A stretch of DNA of 64,000 nucleotides from Cercis canadensis (Eukaryota > Streptophyta > Magnoliopsida > Fabales > Fabaceae), in assembly GCA_003255065.1 (NCBI GenBank), contig QAOA01001566.1, positions 209,529-273,528 on the forward strand, in the 5' to 3' direction. The number at the start of each line of letters is the position of its first letter. Position 1 is the first letter of the stretch. The notes beneath the pieces are model-generated. The model saw nothing but the letters and a program-made list of their open reading frames with translations, searched no databases and was not told where the DNA came from. The translations under genes were made by a program, and so were the position numbers. Shown here piece after piece: positions 1 to 11,187 of this stretch.

Positions 1-382
1 CCTCTCTTTCCTCTCCTATCATTTCATTTCCCCTCACTTCAAACTCCTAAACAGACCCTAAGGCTGCAAGGTTCACTCCCTCGTCACCAACCAGAATGCC
101 AGTCATGAGAAATAGCAATGGTTCTAGAAAACCCACCATTTAAAACACAATACAAACTCTCACCAATTCCACCTACATGAGGACCAGGGGGGTCAAGTGT
201 GCAATCCCACCTACAAATATTTTATAGTAATAAAGAAAATTTACTGATTTTTTTTAATTCCTATCCATCTTTTTTAAAAGAAAGATAAAAAGAACTAGAG
301 GGAGTAAATATTTATCTAAAATTGAGCTTGATATTTAATTATCTTTGTTGACAAATATGCAGTTTGGATGAACTCATTTATG
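1..382. other. AT-rich intergenic DNA, no gene seen
   Basis: No coding frame or RNA gene is supported. A short stretch near 293-340 (agaactagagggagtaaata) resembles one near 648-690, so it may be the worn end of another copy of the MITE annotated next. Confidence 0.5.
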
Positions 383-667
383 TACTTCCTTTTGTTGTTT
401 TTAAATGTGTTTTAACTAGTTTTTCTTAGTCTTTTTTAGTTGTCACTTTCTTAAAACTAAAGCTGTATTAATTATTTGTTTTCAATTTTACCCTTATCAC
501 ATATATTATCTTCATGAAATGTTCAATTAAAAGAGTTCTTCCATAATAAAAAAAAAAAGGTATTTTGAGAAGATAAGCAAATATTCATAAAAGGTTCTAT
601 TTAATGACTTTTTAAATTTCTATGTATTTTATAAATGACAAACAAAAGAGACCAGAAGGAGTGAGTA
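383..667. repeat. MITE-like element with Stowaway-style ends
   Basis: The left end reads tacttccttttgttgttttt. The right end, read on the minus strand, begins tactcactccttctggtctc and continues into a ttttgtttgtca stretch. Both resemble the widespread plant 'tactccctccgt...tttttgt' terminal motif. The arms are imperfect and about 25 bases long, and the roughly 285-bp body is non-coding and AT-rich. This is family-level resemblance only. The element boundary would need alignment with other genomic copies. Confidence 0.4.
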
Positions 668-1164
668 TTTACTTAAAATTAAGGTTAACATTTAATGAAA
701 TCAATAATTATTAATTTTATTGCAAAACTCCATTAAAATTGCTCTAAAATTTTTTGCAATTTTAGTGGAAATGAAATGATTGTTCTTCAAAAAAGAGAGT
801 CTAATAATTGGTTATGATAATGTCGGCAATGGGGTGCAAGAAAATTTCATGATGATAATCAAGAGTAACCTTTGCTGGGAAGGGGACCTACCTTTGGTCA
901 CAAAATCCCTCGTAGTAGCCGTTGAGGAATGGCATAGGCCGCAAGTTTTGAAACATTGGGTTAAAGAGTCCAATAGCGAGTGGGTGAGTCATACAAACGA
1001 CGACCCACTTCTACCGTCCTACATAGTCCATACTCAAAAGCACGCACACTCTCCCATACTCCCATGTGCTCTGTCTCTTTTGAATGGAGTCTGATTTTAT
1101 TTTTCTTTTGTTTTTTTATTTCTGTAAAATAGATACGGCTTGATTTTTTTCTAGCTCTCAAACT
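668..1164. other. Intergenic DNA, no supported gene
   Basis: A 104-codon open frame lies at 780-1094 on the plus strand. Its translation shows no domain, signal peptide or family resemblance that I recognise, and base composition does not change at its borders. I treat it as chance. Confidence 0.4.
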
Positions 1165-1695
1165 TGGCTAATTGACTGAAAAAATATTATTTATCAAAGT
1201 ATTTATAAAAATAAAATAATATACATATTTATTACAAAAATATGATATTTTGATTAATTTATTTATGAACATGCAGATAAAGAGAGACAAGCTACATTAG
1301 AAGTAGCAGCTATATTAGAGTTACGCTACATTAGAAGTAGCCGGACAATCATTCAATTTAGACTGTTCAACTTTTCATTTACAAGGTGTCACGCTATTTT
1401 ACAAAGTAGCGTAACTCCAAATAAAACGTTATTTCAAAGTAGTGTGACAACGAAAAGCATACTATTTTGGGAACAACGTGACAAGGAGAAAAACGATATC
1501 TCAATGTAACGTATTTGTTTTGCAATTAAGATTTAGTGTCCCATTATATTAATATAACGTGACTTCAATAAAATGACTACTTCCAATGTAGCATGTCTCT
1601 CTTTAATAAAAAATGTCCTATTTTTGTAATAAGTTTGGAGAGTACCCATTTTCTATAAATATTTTGTTAGTTTATATTTTTTCAATCAATTAGGC
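1165..1695. repeat. Long-armed fold-back (inverted-repeat) element
   Basis: The two sides pair over a long distance. The left side has gctaattgactgaaaaaata (about 1166), ttattacaaaaatat (about 1230) and aaagagagacaagctacatt (about 1280). The same words appear as reverse complements near 1680, 1640 and 1575-1605 (for example atgtagcatgtctctcttta). Short internal repeats containing cgctac / gtagcg lie between the arms. No coding capacity is visible. The structure matches a long-TIR MITE or fold-back element. The superfamily cannot be named from sequence alone. Confidence 0.6.
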
Positions 1696-1905
1696 CCCAA
1701 ATTTAAACATGACACCTAATTATTTTTTTCAAAGTTTTAAATCAATTATATTAAATAAAATGTGAATTTACGCATGCAGTGTGTCATTCTTGCTATACTA
1801 ATCTTCTATGTATCGTTCTAATTTTATGGAAATGTTCCCCAAGGCCAAAGAGACCCATTGGAATTTACAGAGTCTATGGAATGGAGCAGTGTAGCACAGG
1901 TATGG
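1692..1905. repeat. Dispersed repeat, copy 1 (partner at 2705-2925)
   Basis: The run from about aatttaaacatgacacctaa through ttcttgctatactaatctt to tctatggaatgga is found again, diverged and with small indels, at 2705-2925. Neither copy codes for anything recognisable. The pair is an old local or dispersed duplication of unknown origin. Confidence 0.5.
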
Positions 1906-2704
1906 GTACAAAATGCAGGTATGACATTTTTAAAAAAAATAGGGTATATATATATATATATATATTGAAAATTTTTAAAACTCTCTAAGTATTAAAAATA
2001 TCAACCATTAATTCTTAGCAAATAAGTAACAATTAACAAGTATTAACTCAAAATATAAATCATCAATCAAAATTCAAGTAATAGAATTTATCAATGAGGA
2101 CACGTTTCTTTCATTGTATTATAATTTTTGACATTTAAAACTATAAACTGATATTATAATACATTAAAAAAAAAGAGGACATTTAAAATTTTCTTTCATT
2201 GTGTTATAATTTTTTTTTGAAAGTGTTTCAAAATGTCCTCATATTTAAAAAAATCCTTTGACATTGATAAATTCTTTGAGGACACGTTTCTTTCAAGTTT
2301 CATTCTATTACTGGTAAATGTCCTCATTGAAAATACAAAAAGGACGTGTTTCTTTTTTTGGTATGCGTTTTGCGTTTCGGAGATGTCTCCGAAACGAGTA
2401 TGCCTCCTTAGCCCACATTTTGGTGCTATATAAGAATGGAGTATTATTTACCATGCAAAAATCTTTATTTTTTTTTGGTAAAAGTTAAATTTTTGGTTTA
2501 GTAAATTTTATTATATTGTGTTATTTTTGTATTTTATAAAAAATTGTGTGTTTTGTCAAATATTGAAAAACTTAGTTTAATACTAAGAGACTCAGTTTTT
2601 TGAAATATTCACAATGACACTAAATTTATTACATGAGTCCCACAAAAACCTAACTAACTAGATTGGGAGTAGTGCTACCTCTTATTTTTGGGTGATTGTA
2701 AGAT
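1906..2704. other. AT-rich non-coding DNA with short repeats and a palindrome
   Basis: This stretch holds a TA dinucleotide tract near 1944-1965 and three related copies of gaggacacgtttctttca (about 2097, 2278 and 2340). It also has a perfect palindrome at 2373-2396 with arms cgtttcggaga / tctccgaaacg. No gene is supported. Confidence 0.5.
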
Positions 2705-2925
2705 AACAATCACCTAATTTTAAACATGAGACTAATTTTTTTGAAAAAAAATTCTTAAATCAATTATATTATATGTGCTTGCTTAAATAAAATGTAAATT
2801 TGTGCCTATCATTCTTGCTATGCTAATCTTTTATGTATCATTTTGAGATGTTCCCCGGGGCCAAGAGACCCTTGAGATTGATGGATTCTATGGAATGGAC
2901 AATGGAGTATTATTTGCCCTACCAA
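2705..2925. repeat. Dispersed repeat, copy 2 (partner at 1692-1905)
   Basis: This is a diverged copy of the repeat at 1692-1905, ending in attctatggaatgga. Just before it, at about 2685-2706, ggtgattgt and acaatcacc form a nine-base hairpin stem around a short loop. Confidence 0.5.
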
Positions 2926-3139
2926 TGTGAAAGTACTCATTAAGTATACGAAAAATGAAAAAACCTAGCATAGAGAAGAGACTCCAAACAAGGAGAAACC
3001 ACTGTAATTTTATGAAAAACCTAGTTCTATCCCTTAAAACCTTAACAACCCATGCTGCATTTGATTGCTCTAACAAACTAGACTGACCTCATCACTCTAT
3101 GAAGGAGTAGGGACATGAGCTATTTGCCAATTTAAAGGT
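2926..3139. other. Intergenic flank of the copia element
   Basis: No gene is seen. The segment separates the dispersed repeat from the outer end of the copia LTR. The short minus-strand open frame at 2888-3076 has no recognisable content. Confidence 0.4.
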
Positions 3140-4275
3140 TACAGGAAATACTTCTAGAGAGAGGGTGAATAGGAGTTTTCAAATTTTAAAATTAAATCAA
3201 TTCTAAAACATAAATCAATTCAATATTTAGTTCTCTTACAGAACTAGTTCTCTAACATTAAGAACTAGTTCATTGATAAATAGAATTTAACAGAAAATCA
3301 GAACTAGATAAATCAAAGAAAAGCATAATAAGAACAACTCAACATATCATACTCAAACAACAAAAGCACATATAAAACCCAAAAATGCAAATAACTCAGA
3401 AGTTTAGTTGTTCAAGCTTCTCTAAACTTACATCCATGGTTTTTACTTCAAGCTAACAAAGAACTCAAAATTAAGGTTAGTTGTCCAAGCTTTTCCAAGT
3501 TTTACATCCATGGTTTTTCTTCAAGCTTACCAAGAACTCATCACTTTCAACAAAGATGAAGGAAGACTCTCACCTAGATTTCTCCCTAGAAATTTGAATA
3601 CAAATTCTCTTTATAAAAAATAAATCCCCATAAAAGGCACTCTTCAACAGAGAAGAGAATTACAGTTTATGTACTTGAGGAAGAAGAAGGAGACAGATAA
3701 AAGATAAAGTACAAAGAAATTTAGAGAAAATGCATTTTTCTCTCTAATTTTAGCTCATTGTATTTCTCTCTTTCTCTACTCTATCTCTTTACCTTCCGAA
3801 GTCTTGAAAAATTTCTCTTCTTAAGGCAAAGAGAACCCACATGAAGACTTTGGAAAAAAGCCCCACTAAGGACAACTGTCCACCATATAGAGAAAGAGAA
3901 TCCCATTTGCATTATCTCTTTCATTTTTAACAATAAACAATTATTACCTTATATCCATTAAAATGTGGATCTTGAAACTAAACCATAAAGAGGAAATTTC
4001 TTCACCTTGTATAGGAAACTTCCTAACAAAATGAGAACTTTCTCAGGTCTTCTTAATTCAGCACAAATCCTCGTCCACATCAACAAATATTGGGCAGTTA
4101 ACTTCTAGAAGAAGTCCTCTTTTGCCAGAACTAGTTCTTTGTTGAAGATAGAACTAGTTTCTAAGACTTCTTACTAACCTGTTATAAATAAACACTTAAG
4201 CAAATAACACAAGATTAGTAACAATAGGATCATTTGTTATCATCAAAACTGGATTACAGAATTATGGGACTAACC
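3140..4275 (-). mobile_element. SIRE-like Ty1/copia LTR (3' LTR, minus strand)
   Basis: Read on the minus strand, the segment begins near GGTTAGTCCCATAATTCTG. This is close to the start of another copia LTR in this window at 28132 (TGTTAGCCCCACAAG), and both continue with a ttttgatgataacaa word. It carries several 'aagaactagttc' words, typical of SIRE-like LTRs, and ends near CTCCTATTCACC. A roughly 60-bp internal direct repeat (about 3405-3465 and 3475-3535) contains acatccatggttttt. The first base of the canonical TG is changed. The outer boundary is approximate and no target duplication was found. Confidence 0.6.
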
Positions 4276-4978
4276 CTTTGATGATGAAAAATGCCTAATG
4301 GAAATCTCCCATTGAAAATATGTATACTCCAAAACTACTTCTAAAAGCAATTTTCAAAAGAATATTAAGAAGAAGCAAGGAGTTTCCATATGAGATAATT
4401 CAAATAGATATAAAAACAATTCAATTAGAGTATCTCATATTTCTCCCTCTTTGTCATTATTAAAACAAGGGAGAAGAATAACAACAAAACAAAGATAACC
4501 AGAAAATATACTGTTATAAATTCAAAAGACCATGCATGAACAAAAGACAAGCAAACTATGGACAATGCATAATGCATGATATGCAAAAGGAAACAGAAAC
4601 ATAGAAGGCTAAAAAAATAGTCAAGTTAACTACATACATAACTGAAACTGTAACAAAGAAAGTCAGAAATATAATCCTAAGAGGTAGATGGTTTTGAAAC
4701 CTTCAAAGTTGCCAACTGATTCTTTGTGAGGGCCAATTCTTTCTCAACCATAGTAAGTTTAGCAATGCAATCAAAAAACTGTAGTTTGAAAATAGTTGAG
4801 GGGCTTTTCAATCTGATTGGCTAATTCTTTAAGCTTGACAAATGCCATCCACTCCACATAATCAACTAACTGGGAGGAAATAATTGGTTGTGGTTAGGTT
4901 TTATGCTTCTTTGCGATTTGGAAGAACTAGGTGCAACAGGTGCATGCCTTTTTGAAGAGATGGCAAGAGCAGGAGTAA
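4276..4978 (-). mobile_element. Copia 3' internal region, interrupted piece A
   Basis: This is minus-strand sequence just upstream of the copia LTR, ending in the usual 'atcatcaaaggg'-like tract. Before that is a worn reading frame rich in Ser, Lys and Pro, in the position where SIRE-like elements carry an extra env-like ORF. The segment stops at 4978, where an Athila-like LTR begins. Copia sequence resumes at about 14000, so this is one side of a nested insertion. Confidence 0.5.
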
Positions 4979-6360
4979 TGATGAGCTGTCGAGACTAATC
5001 AAATTAGTCAAGTTATATTCGGTTCACCAAGAATGCTTGCAGCATAAGGTAACACTAAGTCAAACCAAATGATTATTCTAATTAAAGAATCAGATTAAGG
5101 AGTTTAACAAACATGGGGCTTGTTTTACAAAATTAATTAACAGAAAGCAATTAAGAGATAGTAAACCAAAGTAAGAAAGCAACCAATCCAAGCTATAGCT
5201 AATCCTGATTTTAATCCGTCCTTGATTACAATAGATCCATTCAGTAATTAACCTAATTTTTGGCCTTAGAACACATCAAGAAGCCTCTAAGTGATCTATG
5301 ACTCTTCTACTGGATAAGCATCCATAATTTGATTAATTAGGGTTAAACAAATTAAGCATCCATTAATTCAAATTTACCTAACCAAGGTTAAACAATCCGT
5401 CCAAAAGCTTAGAAACTTTGTTTAATTTTTAAAATCCTCTTTTAACATATGAAATTAAGCAATTACCATATGAACATTTAAATTCGAATTAAGCAACTCA
5501 AATCAGAATTAAGCAAATGAAGGAAACATTTTGATTAATCACTGAATAAATGATAGAATTAATAATCAGAACAGCCAAAACTTGAATTAGTCTAAATGTC
5601 TAGCCTTCTATGAACAAAAGACATGAATCCATTATAACAAATGTAAAGAAAACTACTAAAGAGAAAAGAGGCAAAGAAAAACTGTTTAGAATGGAATGTG
5701 AGCTATGAACTCCTACTATTAGGTTTAATATCCGTTCAATTAGCTTAATATCGAGACTACCCATTGGTTAAATGTATTCCTTTGCCTCTTAGGTTTAAAT
5801 GGGCACTGGTTTTAGGCCAATTGGGCTTGAAATGAGGGAGTTAGGCCTAATTTAGTCTTCATTGTTCTTTAGACCATTATCCATCTTCAAGGGTTGATAA
5901 CTCCATCAAAATGCCATATTTAGGAAAACTAATCTTCATAATTTGAAGATCTACGTCTTAGCTTTCTAATGGTACCAATTTTTGGCTAATTCGACATTTG
6001 AAGCCTAACTTATGGCCTAAACTCTACACACGGATCAGGATCTAGTGGCAGCATGCTTAATCTGACTTCTAGGCTAAATTTGACTGGGCACCCGAATCAA
6101 CCTTGGAGCTCTGAAGCAAAGTTGTAGGGCTTCCTCTTAGCTTTCCTACAAGTCAAGATTCATGATTATTGAATACCCAAAACTCAAGTTATACTAGAAA
6201 AATAGAACATTGTAAAATTTCCAATAAAACTATAAAATGCAATAAATCTCAATTAGAACCTAAACCTATAAAACATGGCTAAGCCCATTTAATTCAACCC
6301 AAAAGAGGTTTAAGAAGCCAAAAATTAGGGACAACTAATGTGTAAAAAGTGCATTTATCA
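4979..6360 (-). mobile_element. Athila-like Ty3/gypsy 3' LTR (complete)
   Basis: On the minus strand the LTR runs from TGATAAATGCACTTTTTACA to CAGCTCATCA, about 1.38 kb. Its lower-coordinate 590 bp matches the partial LTR at 13406-13994, with shared words such as attgattaatcactgaataa-type sequence and gcttgcagcataaggtaaca. The adjoining polypurine tract on one side and the matching primer-binding site at the other LTR fix the orientation as minus. Five bases before it (agtaa, 4974-4978) may be one side of the target duplication. Confidence 0.8.
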
Positions 6361-6376
6361 AATTCCCCTACACTTA
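6361..6376 (-). other. Polypurine tract of the Athila-like element
   Basis: On the minus strand the sequence reads taagtgtaggggaatt directly before the LTR start TGATAA. This is the usual plus-strand priming site of this retrotransposon group. The upstream gacgtgcaaaagc context is also typical of the group. Confidence 0.75.
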
Positions 6377-7740
6377 GCTTTTGCACGTCTCAGGCAAACT
6401 AAAATTTAAACACTAGGAAATCCAGAAAAACAAACAACTCAAAAGCTAAAGACTCACCTCCCAATGATATTCAAGAAATATAAAAGTTCACAAGCAAGAA
6501 GAACAATCAAAGATTCAAGGGAGACAAAGCATTCATGAGATAAAATTTCCTTCAACCCAAACCAACAAACAAGGTAACTTCAGTTGAAAAGCATGAGTCA
6601 AGAATGATAGATCTTCACAAGATATAATCTTAATCACTCAAGTGTTTAGAAAGTAAGTATTTCACTAAATGAAACTTATGAAGAAATGCACTACCATAAG
6701 CTTGCTTATCTTCTACTTCTTCACTACTCAAACACATTCGCACATAAATCAAAAAGACTTTATTCAAGGTTGTAATAGGGCCAATGTAAAGGAAAGAAAC
6801 AATATGAATATAACAAGTTAAATACCCTAAGAGAATAAAAGAGCATTGGAGAAGAACTCAAATGACAAACATGAAAATTTTTACCCCATTTCCAAGTGTG
6901 TAAAATATATTCTTCTTTCTTTTCACATAATCCTTCATTTACCTTTTCTTTTTTGATTTTTTTTTATTTTTAAAACAATTGGCTCTTTTTCTTTCTTTTG
7001 TATACCAAAACACTTTGCATATTGCACATCAAATTTCACAACCTCTACACTTTTAGTTGCCCACAAGCACAAAGGCTCCTCAAATGAACCAATGCTCTCC
7101 CATTCCTTAAGGTAAGGTAAAAATATGGTTTTTCGCATAGGCAATTAATGAGCTAAGACAAAGAATAGACAAATAGGCTCAAGGGAGGTTAAACAAGGAA
7201 ATGATGCAAGGTTGGCTATGGGATAGCCAAATCAAAAAAGAATGCCTCAATCATGTTCATGTATACTAGTAAAAATGCAGCCTGAAAAAGAATTAAAGCA
7301 AGTTCTAGAGTGATCAATATCCATGAGTGAAAATCACACAAGAAATGAAAGAATGGCACAAATGCTAAATCCATCTATCAAAAGGCTCAAAATCTCACAA
7401 GGCATGCATCTATCAAACTTAATCATCAATCAAATATCAAAAACCAAGAATGTGCAATTTAAGAAGGAAGACAAATTATTTAATCATGCTATGAACCTTG
7501 AATTGTAATTGTTTCCAACTTACAACTTCACAAATCCTAAAACATAATTGGAAGACAATTAAAAATAGAAAAAAAAAACTGCAAGATAAACAAACAAATT
7601 TTTTTTAAAAAAAAAACATAAAAACATAATGTAAACTTCCCCCATACTTAAATTTTACATTAACCTCAATGTAACAACTTCAAAAAGCAGCAACATGCCT
7701 CAATTATCAATAATCAATCTAAGGCAAGTAAAATAAAAGA
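6377..7740 (-). mobile_element. Non-coding 3' region of the Athila-like element
   Basis: This 1.36 kb lies between the end of integrase and the polypurine tract. It is A-rich on the plus strand. Short open frames at 6935-7144 and 7323-7508 resemble nothing known. An env-like ORF often found here in Athila elements is not recognisable. Confidence 0.5.
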
Positions 7741-8950
7741 GAGAGAGAAGAAACATCCTTATCAAGTGAGGAAGATGGCTCCCTTTAAGTGGACCTCTTC
7801 TACTAAGTTCTCTTGAACTCCTTTATAGAATGACTTGAGACAATGTCCATTGACTTTGAAAGCTTTGTTGGTTGTCGTACTTATAATCTCCACCGCACTA
7901 TAAGAAAATACCTTAGTAACTACAAACGAACCAAGCCACCTAGAACAGAGCTTATTAGGCATGAGCTTTAAGCGGGAGTTATAAAGGAGAACTTTTTAGC
8001 CAATGGAGAATTTCTTCCTTAAAACCATCTTATCATGAAACATCTTGGTCTTGTCCTTGTAGATCTGGGAATTCTCATAAGCTTCCAACCAAAGCTCTTC
8101 AAGCTCTTGGAGATGGAGCTTTTTCTAGGATCCGGCTTGGCTTAAGTCAAGGTTGTACTGCTTGACCGTCTAATATGCCTTGTACTCAATCTCCACCGGA
8201 AGGTGGCATGCTTTGCCAAATATGAACCTATAAGATGACATGCCTATAGGTGTCTTGTAGGCTGTCCGATAAGCCCACAATGCATCATCTAAATGAATAC
8301 TCTAATATTTTCTATTAGGTTGGACGGTTTTCTCCAGAATTGCCTTGATCTCCCTATTCGACACATCGGCTTGCCCATTGGTTTGTGGATAATAAGGAGT
8401 CGACACCTTATGCATCACACCATATTTTCTCAGTAGAGCTGCCATATGCTAAACCTGTAGAAAATGTAAGTCCTAACAAAATCTAAGACAACATAAGAAT
8501 CATTAGTTCAGGTGACCTTGGCCTCTACCTATTTAGAAACATAATCCAAAACTAACAAAATGTACACAAAACCAAAAGAATTAGGAAAATAACCTATGAA
8601 ATCAATACCCCAAATATCAAATATGTCACAAAATAGTAAATGTTGTTAAGGCTTCTCATTCCTATGAGAAATATTACATGCCTGTTGGCATTGTGCACAA
8701 AGCTTACAAAAACTGTATGCATCATGAAACAAGATAAGCCAATATAATCCAAAGTTTAAATTTTTTCTAACAGTGCATTGCGCTCCAAAATGACCACCAC
8801 ATGCAGAAGTATGAAAGAATTGTAAAATAGACTCAAACTCATTTCCAAGCACACCTCCTAATGACTTGGTCACTACATAACCTTCACAGATAGGGATCAT
8901 CCCGTACATAATATTTCGCTTCATTTTTAAGCTTATCTACTTGATGCATT
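7741..8950 (-). pseudogene. Athila-like integrase remnant
   Basis: The zinc-binding part is clear at about 8870-8660: HTSACGGHFGAQ followed by CKLCAQCQQ, i.e. the H..H and C..C ligands of the N-terminal domain. The catalytic core follows in broken frames, with [13 protein letters not shown] near 8600. The C-terminal region has LEAYENSQIYKDKTKMFHD (about 8075) and SRWLGSFVVTKVFSYSAVEI (about 7940-7880), the usual target-binding end of this lineage. Integrase joins the element's cDNA to host DNA. Several stops and frameshifts make this copy non-functional. It follows RT and RNase H, as expected for Ty3/gypsy. Confidence 0.8.
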
Positions 8951-10340
8951 TTAAAATAAGCACGCAATTCAAAAGTAACTAAGTAGTTTACCAAATTAGC
9001 ATACCAATGATTTTTACCTTGCAGTTGATAAAGCTGCTCATCCAGGAAGGTAGGTCTCTTTGATGGGGAGGTGATTCATGATCAGTGGAATTCGGCTTAA
9101 ATGATCTGCAACCAAGTTTTCTACTTTGCTCTTATCACTGATATCAATGTCAAATTCTTGCAAGAGTAGCATCCATCTAATGAGCCTAGGCTTCGCGTCT
9201 GACTTCTTGAGCAAGTACTTCAAAGCTGCATGGTAAAAAAAAAAAACAATTACTTTAGAATTAAGCAAATAAGCACAAAATCTATCTAAAGTAAAAACAA
9301 TAGCTAGAAGCTCTTTCTCAGTGGTGGTGTAATTCTCTTGGGCAGCATCCAGAGTGCGAGATCCATAAAGGATCATGTGGGCCAGCTTGTTCATTCGTTG
9401 TGCAAGGACAGCGCATACTGCAAAATTTAAGGCATCACATATAAGCTCGGAGGGAAACTCCCAGTTAGATGGCTCGATGATGGATGGGAGGTAAGACTTT
9501 GCTTCAGCTGATCAAAAGCTGCTTTGCACTATTTATCTTATTCAAACTCCACTTATTTTTGGAGAAGTCTAGACAATAGAAGAGCAATCTTGTTGAAATC
9601 CTTGATGAACTGCCTATAAAACCCTGTATGACCAAGAAAAGAGCGCACTTCCCGCACACATGTAGAATAGGGTAAATAGACAATAACATCAATTTTAGGC
9701 TTATCTACTTCAATTCATTTGCTAGAAACTATATGCCCTAAAACTATGTCTTGTTCTACCATGAAGTGACATTTCTCAAAATTAATATCAAGATTAGTCT
9801 CAATGCACTTATCAAGTACTCTAGCAAGGTTGTTTAAACACGCATCAAAGGAGGAACCCTAAACAGTAAAGTCATCCATAAATACTTTCATGCAGTGTTC
9901 TAAAAAAAAAAACTTAATTACCATACACTACTAGAATATACTTGGGGCATTACAAAGGCCGAAAGGCATCCTCCTATATTCAAATGTGCCGAATGAATAG
10001 GTAAATGTAGTCTTCTCCTGATTCTCTAGGGCTATGTGAATTTGAAAGTAGCCTAAGAAACCATCTAGGAAGTAGTAATAAGACTTCCCTGCCAATCTCT
10101 CTAACATATGATCGATAAAGGACAGAGGGAAGTGATCCTTCCTAGTTGTTTGGTTAAGTCTTCTGTAATCAATGCATACTTACCAATGTTCTACACTTTG
10201 GTAGGAATGAACTCATTCTACTCATTGTTCACTACTGTCATGCCAATCTTATTGGGAATCACTTACACTAGACTCACCCACTTGTTAACAACTTACTGAC
10301 TTCTTTCTTTACCACATCTAGAATCAACGAGTTAAATTGT
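8951..10340 (-). pseudogene. Athila-like reverse transcriptase and RNase H remnant
   Basis: Reverse transcriptase motifs read on the minus strand include CIDYRRLNQTTRKDHFPL (about 10200), RRMPFGLCNAPSIF (about 9970) and the catalytic segment VFMDDFTV (about 9890), a YxDD variant. RNase H follows at 9394-9038, with [38 protein letters not shown] and AD.LSRIP motifs. The two domains copy element RNA into DNA and remove the RNA. Stops, many of them TAG or TAA at former Gln or Trp codons, and a long A-tract near 9230-9246 break the frame. Order and strand match the neighbouring protease and integrase remnants. Confidence 0.85.
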
Positions 10341-10550
10341 TTTTAGGGCTGCCTCACTAGTTTTTCTTCTTCCTCCAATAAAATTTGATGCATACAGGTG
10401 GAGGGGCTAATACCGAAAATGTCTACAAGGGTCCAACCGATTGCTTTCTTACACTGCTTCAAAATCTGCAACAACTTCTCTTCTCACTCAAGTTGCAGAT
10501 TTTTGGCTATGATCACTAGCAACTTCTCTTCTTCTGCTAAAAAGGCATAC

Positions 10551-11110
10551 TTAAGGTTGTCCAGTAATAATTCCATTGCAAATATCACATCCAGAACACT
10601 CTAAAGTATCTAAAAGTCCTACTATATCAAGAAATTCGGCTACTAAATCAGAAAACATATTATCAACTAGTAAGTCTATTACATCTATTTGGAAAACTAA
10701 ATGCTCTTTCAAAGGATGTTTCATGACATCAAATAGGTTAAAACAAATCACAATGTTACCAAACTCCATGAAAATGGTACCAGCAAGCACATCAATTATG
10801 CTCTTAGAATTTTTTAGGAAGGGTATACCTAAAATCAATGAGGCATGTCCAAATTTAAACCTATCTTCCATATTTAACACATAAAAGTTTGCTGAAAAAA
10901 TTAAATCATTTACCTTAACCAAGACATTCTTGAGAAGTCTTGTAGGATATGTTGTATTTCTATTTGTAAGCTGAATGACCATTCCAGTCGGCTTTATTTC
11001 TCCAATCTGCAAGGATAAAAAAAAATGGACTTGGGCATCACATTGATTGAAGCACACAGATCTAACATCACATTTGCGAATTGCCTATCTTTAATGGTAC
11101 AAGGAATAGT
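10551..11110 (-). pseudogene. Athila-like aspartic protease remnant
   Basis: A 168-codon open stretch (11057-10551) carries GEIKPTGMVIQLTNRNTTYP, a PVL-type strand region and LILGIPFLKNSKSIIDV, the usual C-terminal part of Athila-type protease. Just upstream, across a broken codon region (about 11085-11060), reads LDLCASINVMP. The family has LDLGASINVMP, so the Gly beside the catalytic Asp may be altered. Protease cuts the Gag-Pol precursor. It lies between gag and RT in the expected order. The lack of a continuous frame on either side marks it as a remnant. Confidence 0.75.
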
Positions 11111-11187
11111 GAATGTTTCAGGATCCGTGAATCATGGCTAACACGTTTCTCCTTATGCTTACTTTCTCATTACTCTTAAGCCTCTTT

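Noticed and set aside
780-1094. 104-codon plus-strand open frame
   Set aside because: No domain, no splice context and no composition change. A frame of this length is expected by chance.
10398-10884. Plus-strand open frames
   Set aside because: They are antisense to the protease part of the minus-strand Athila-like element.
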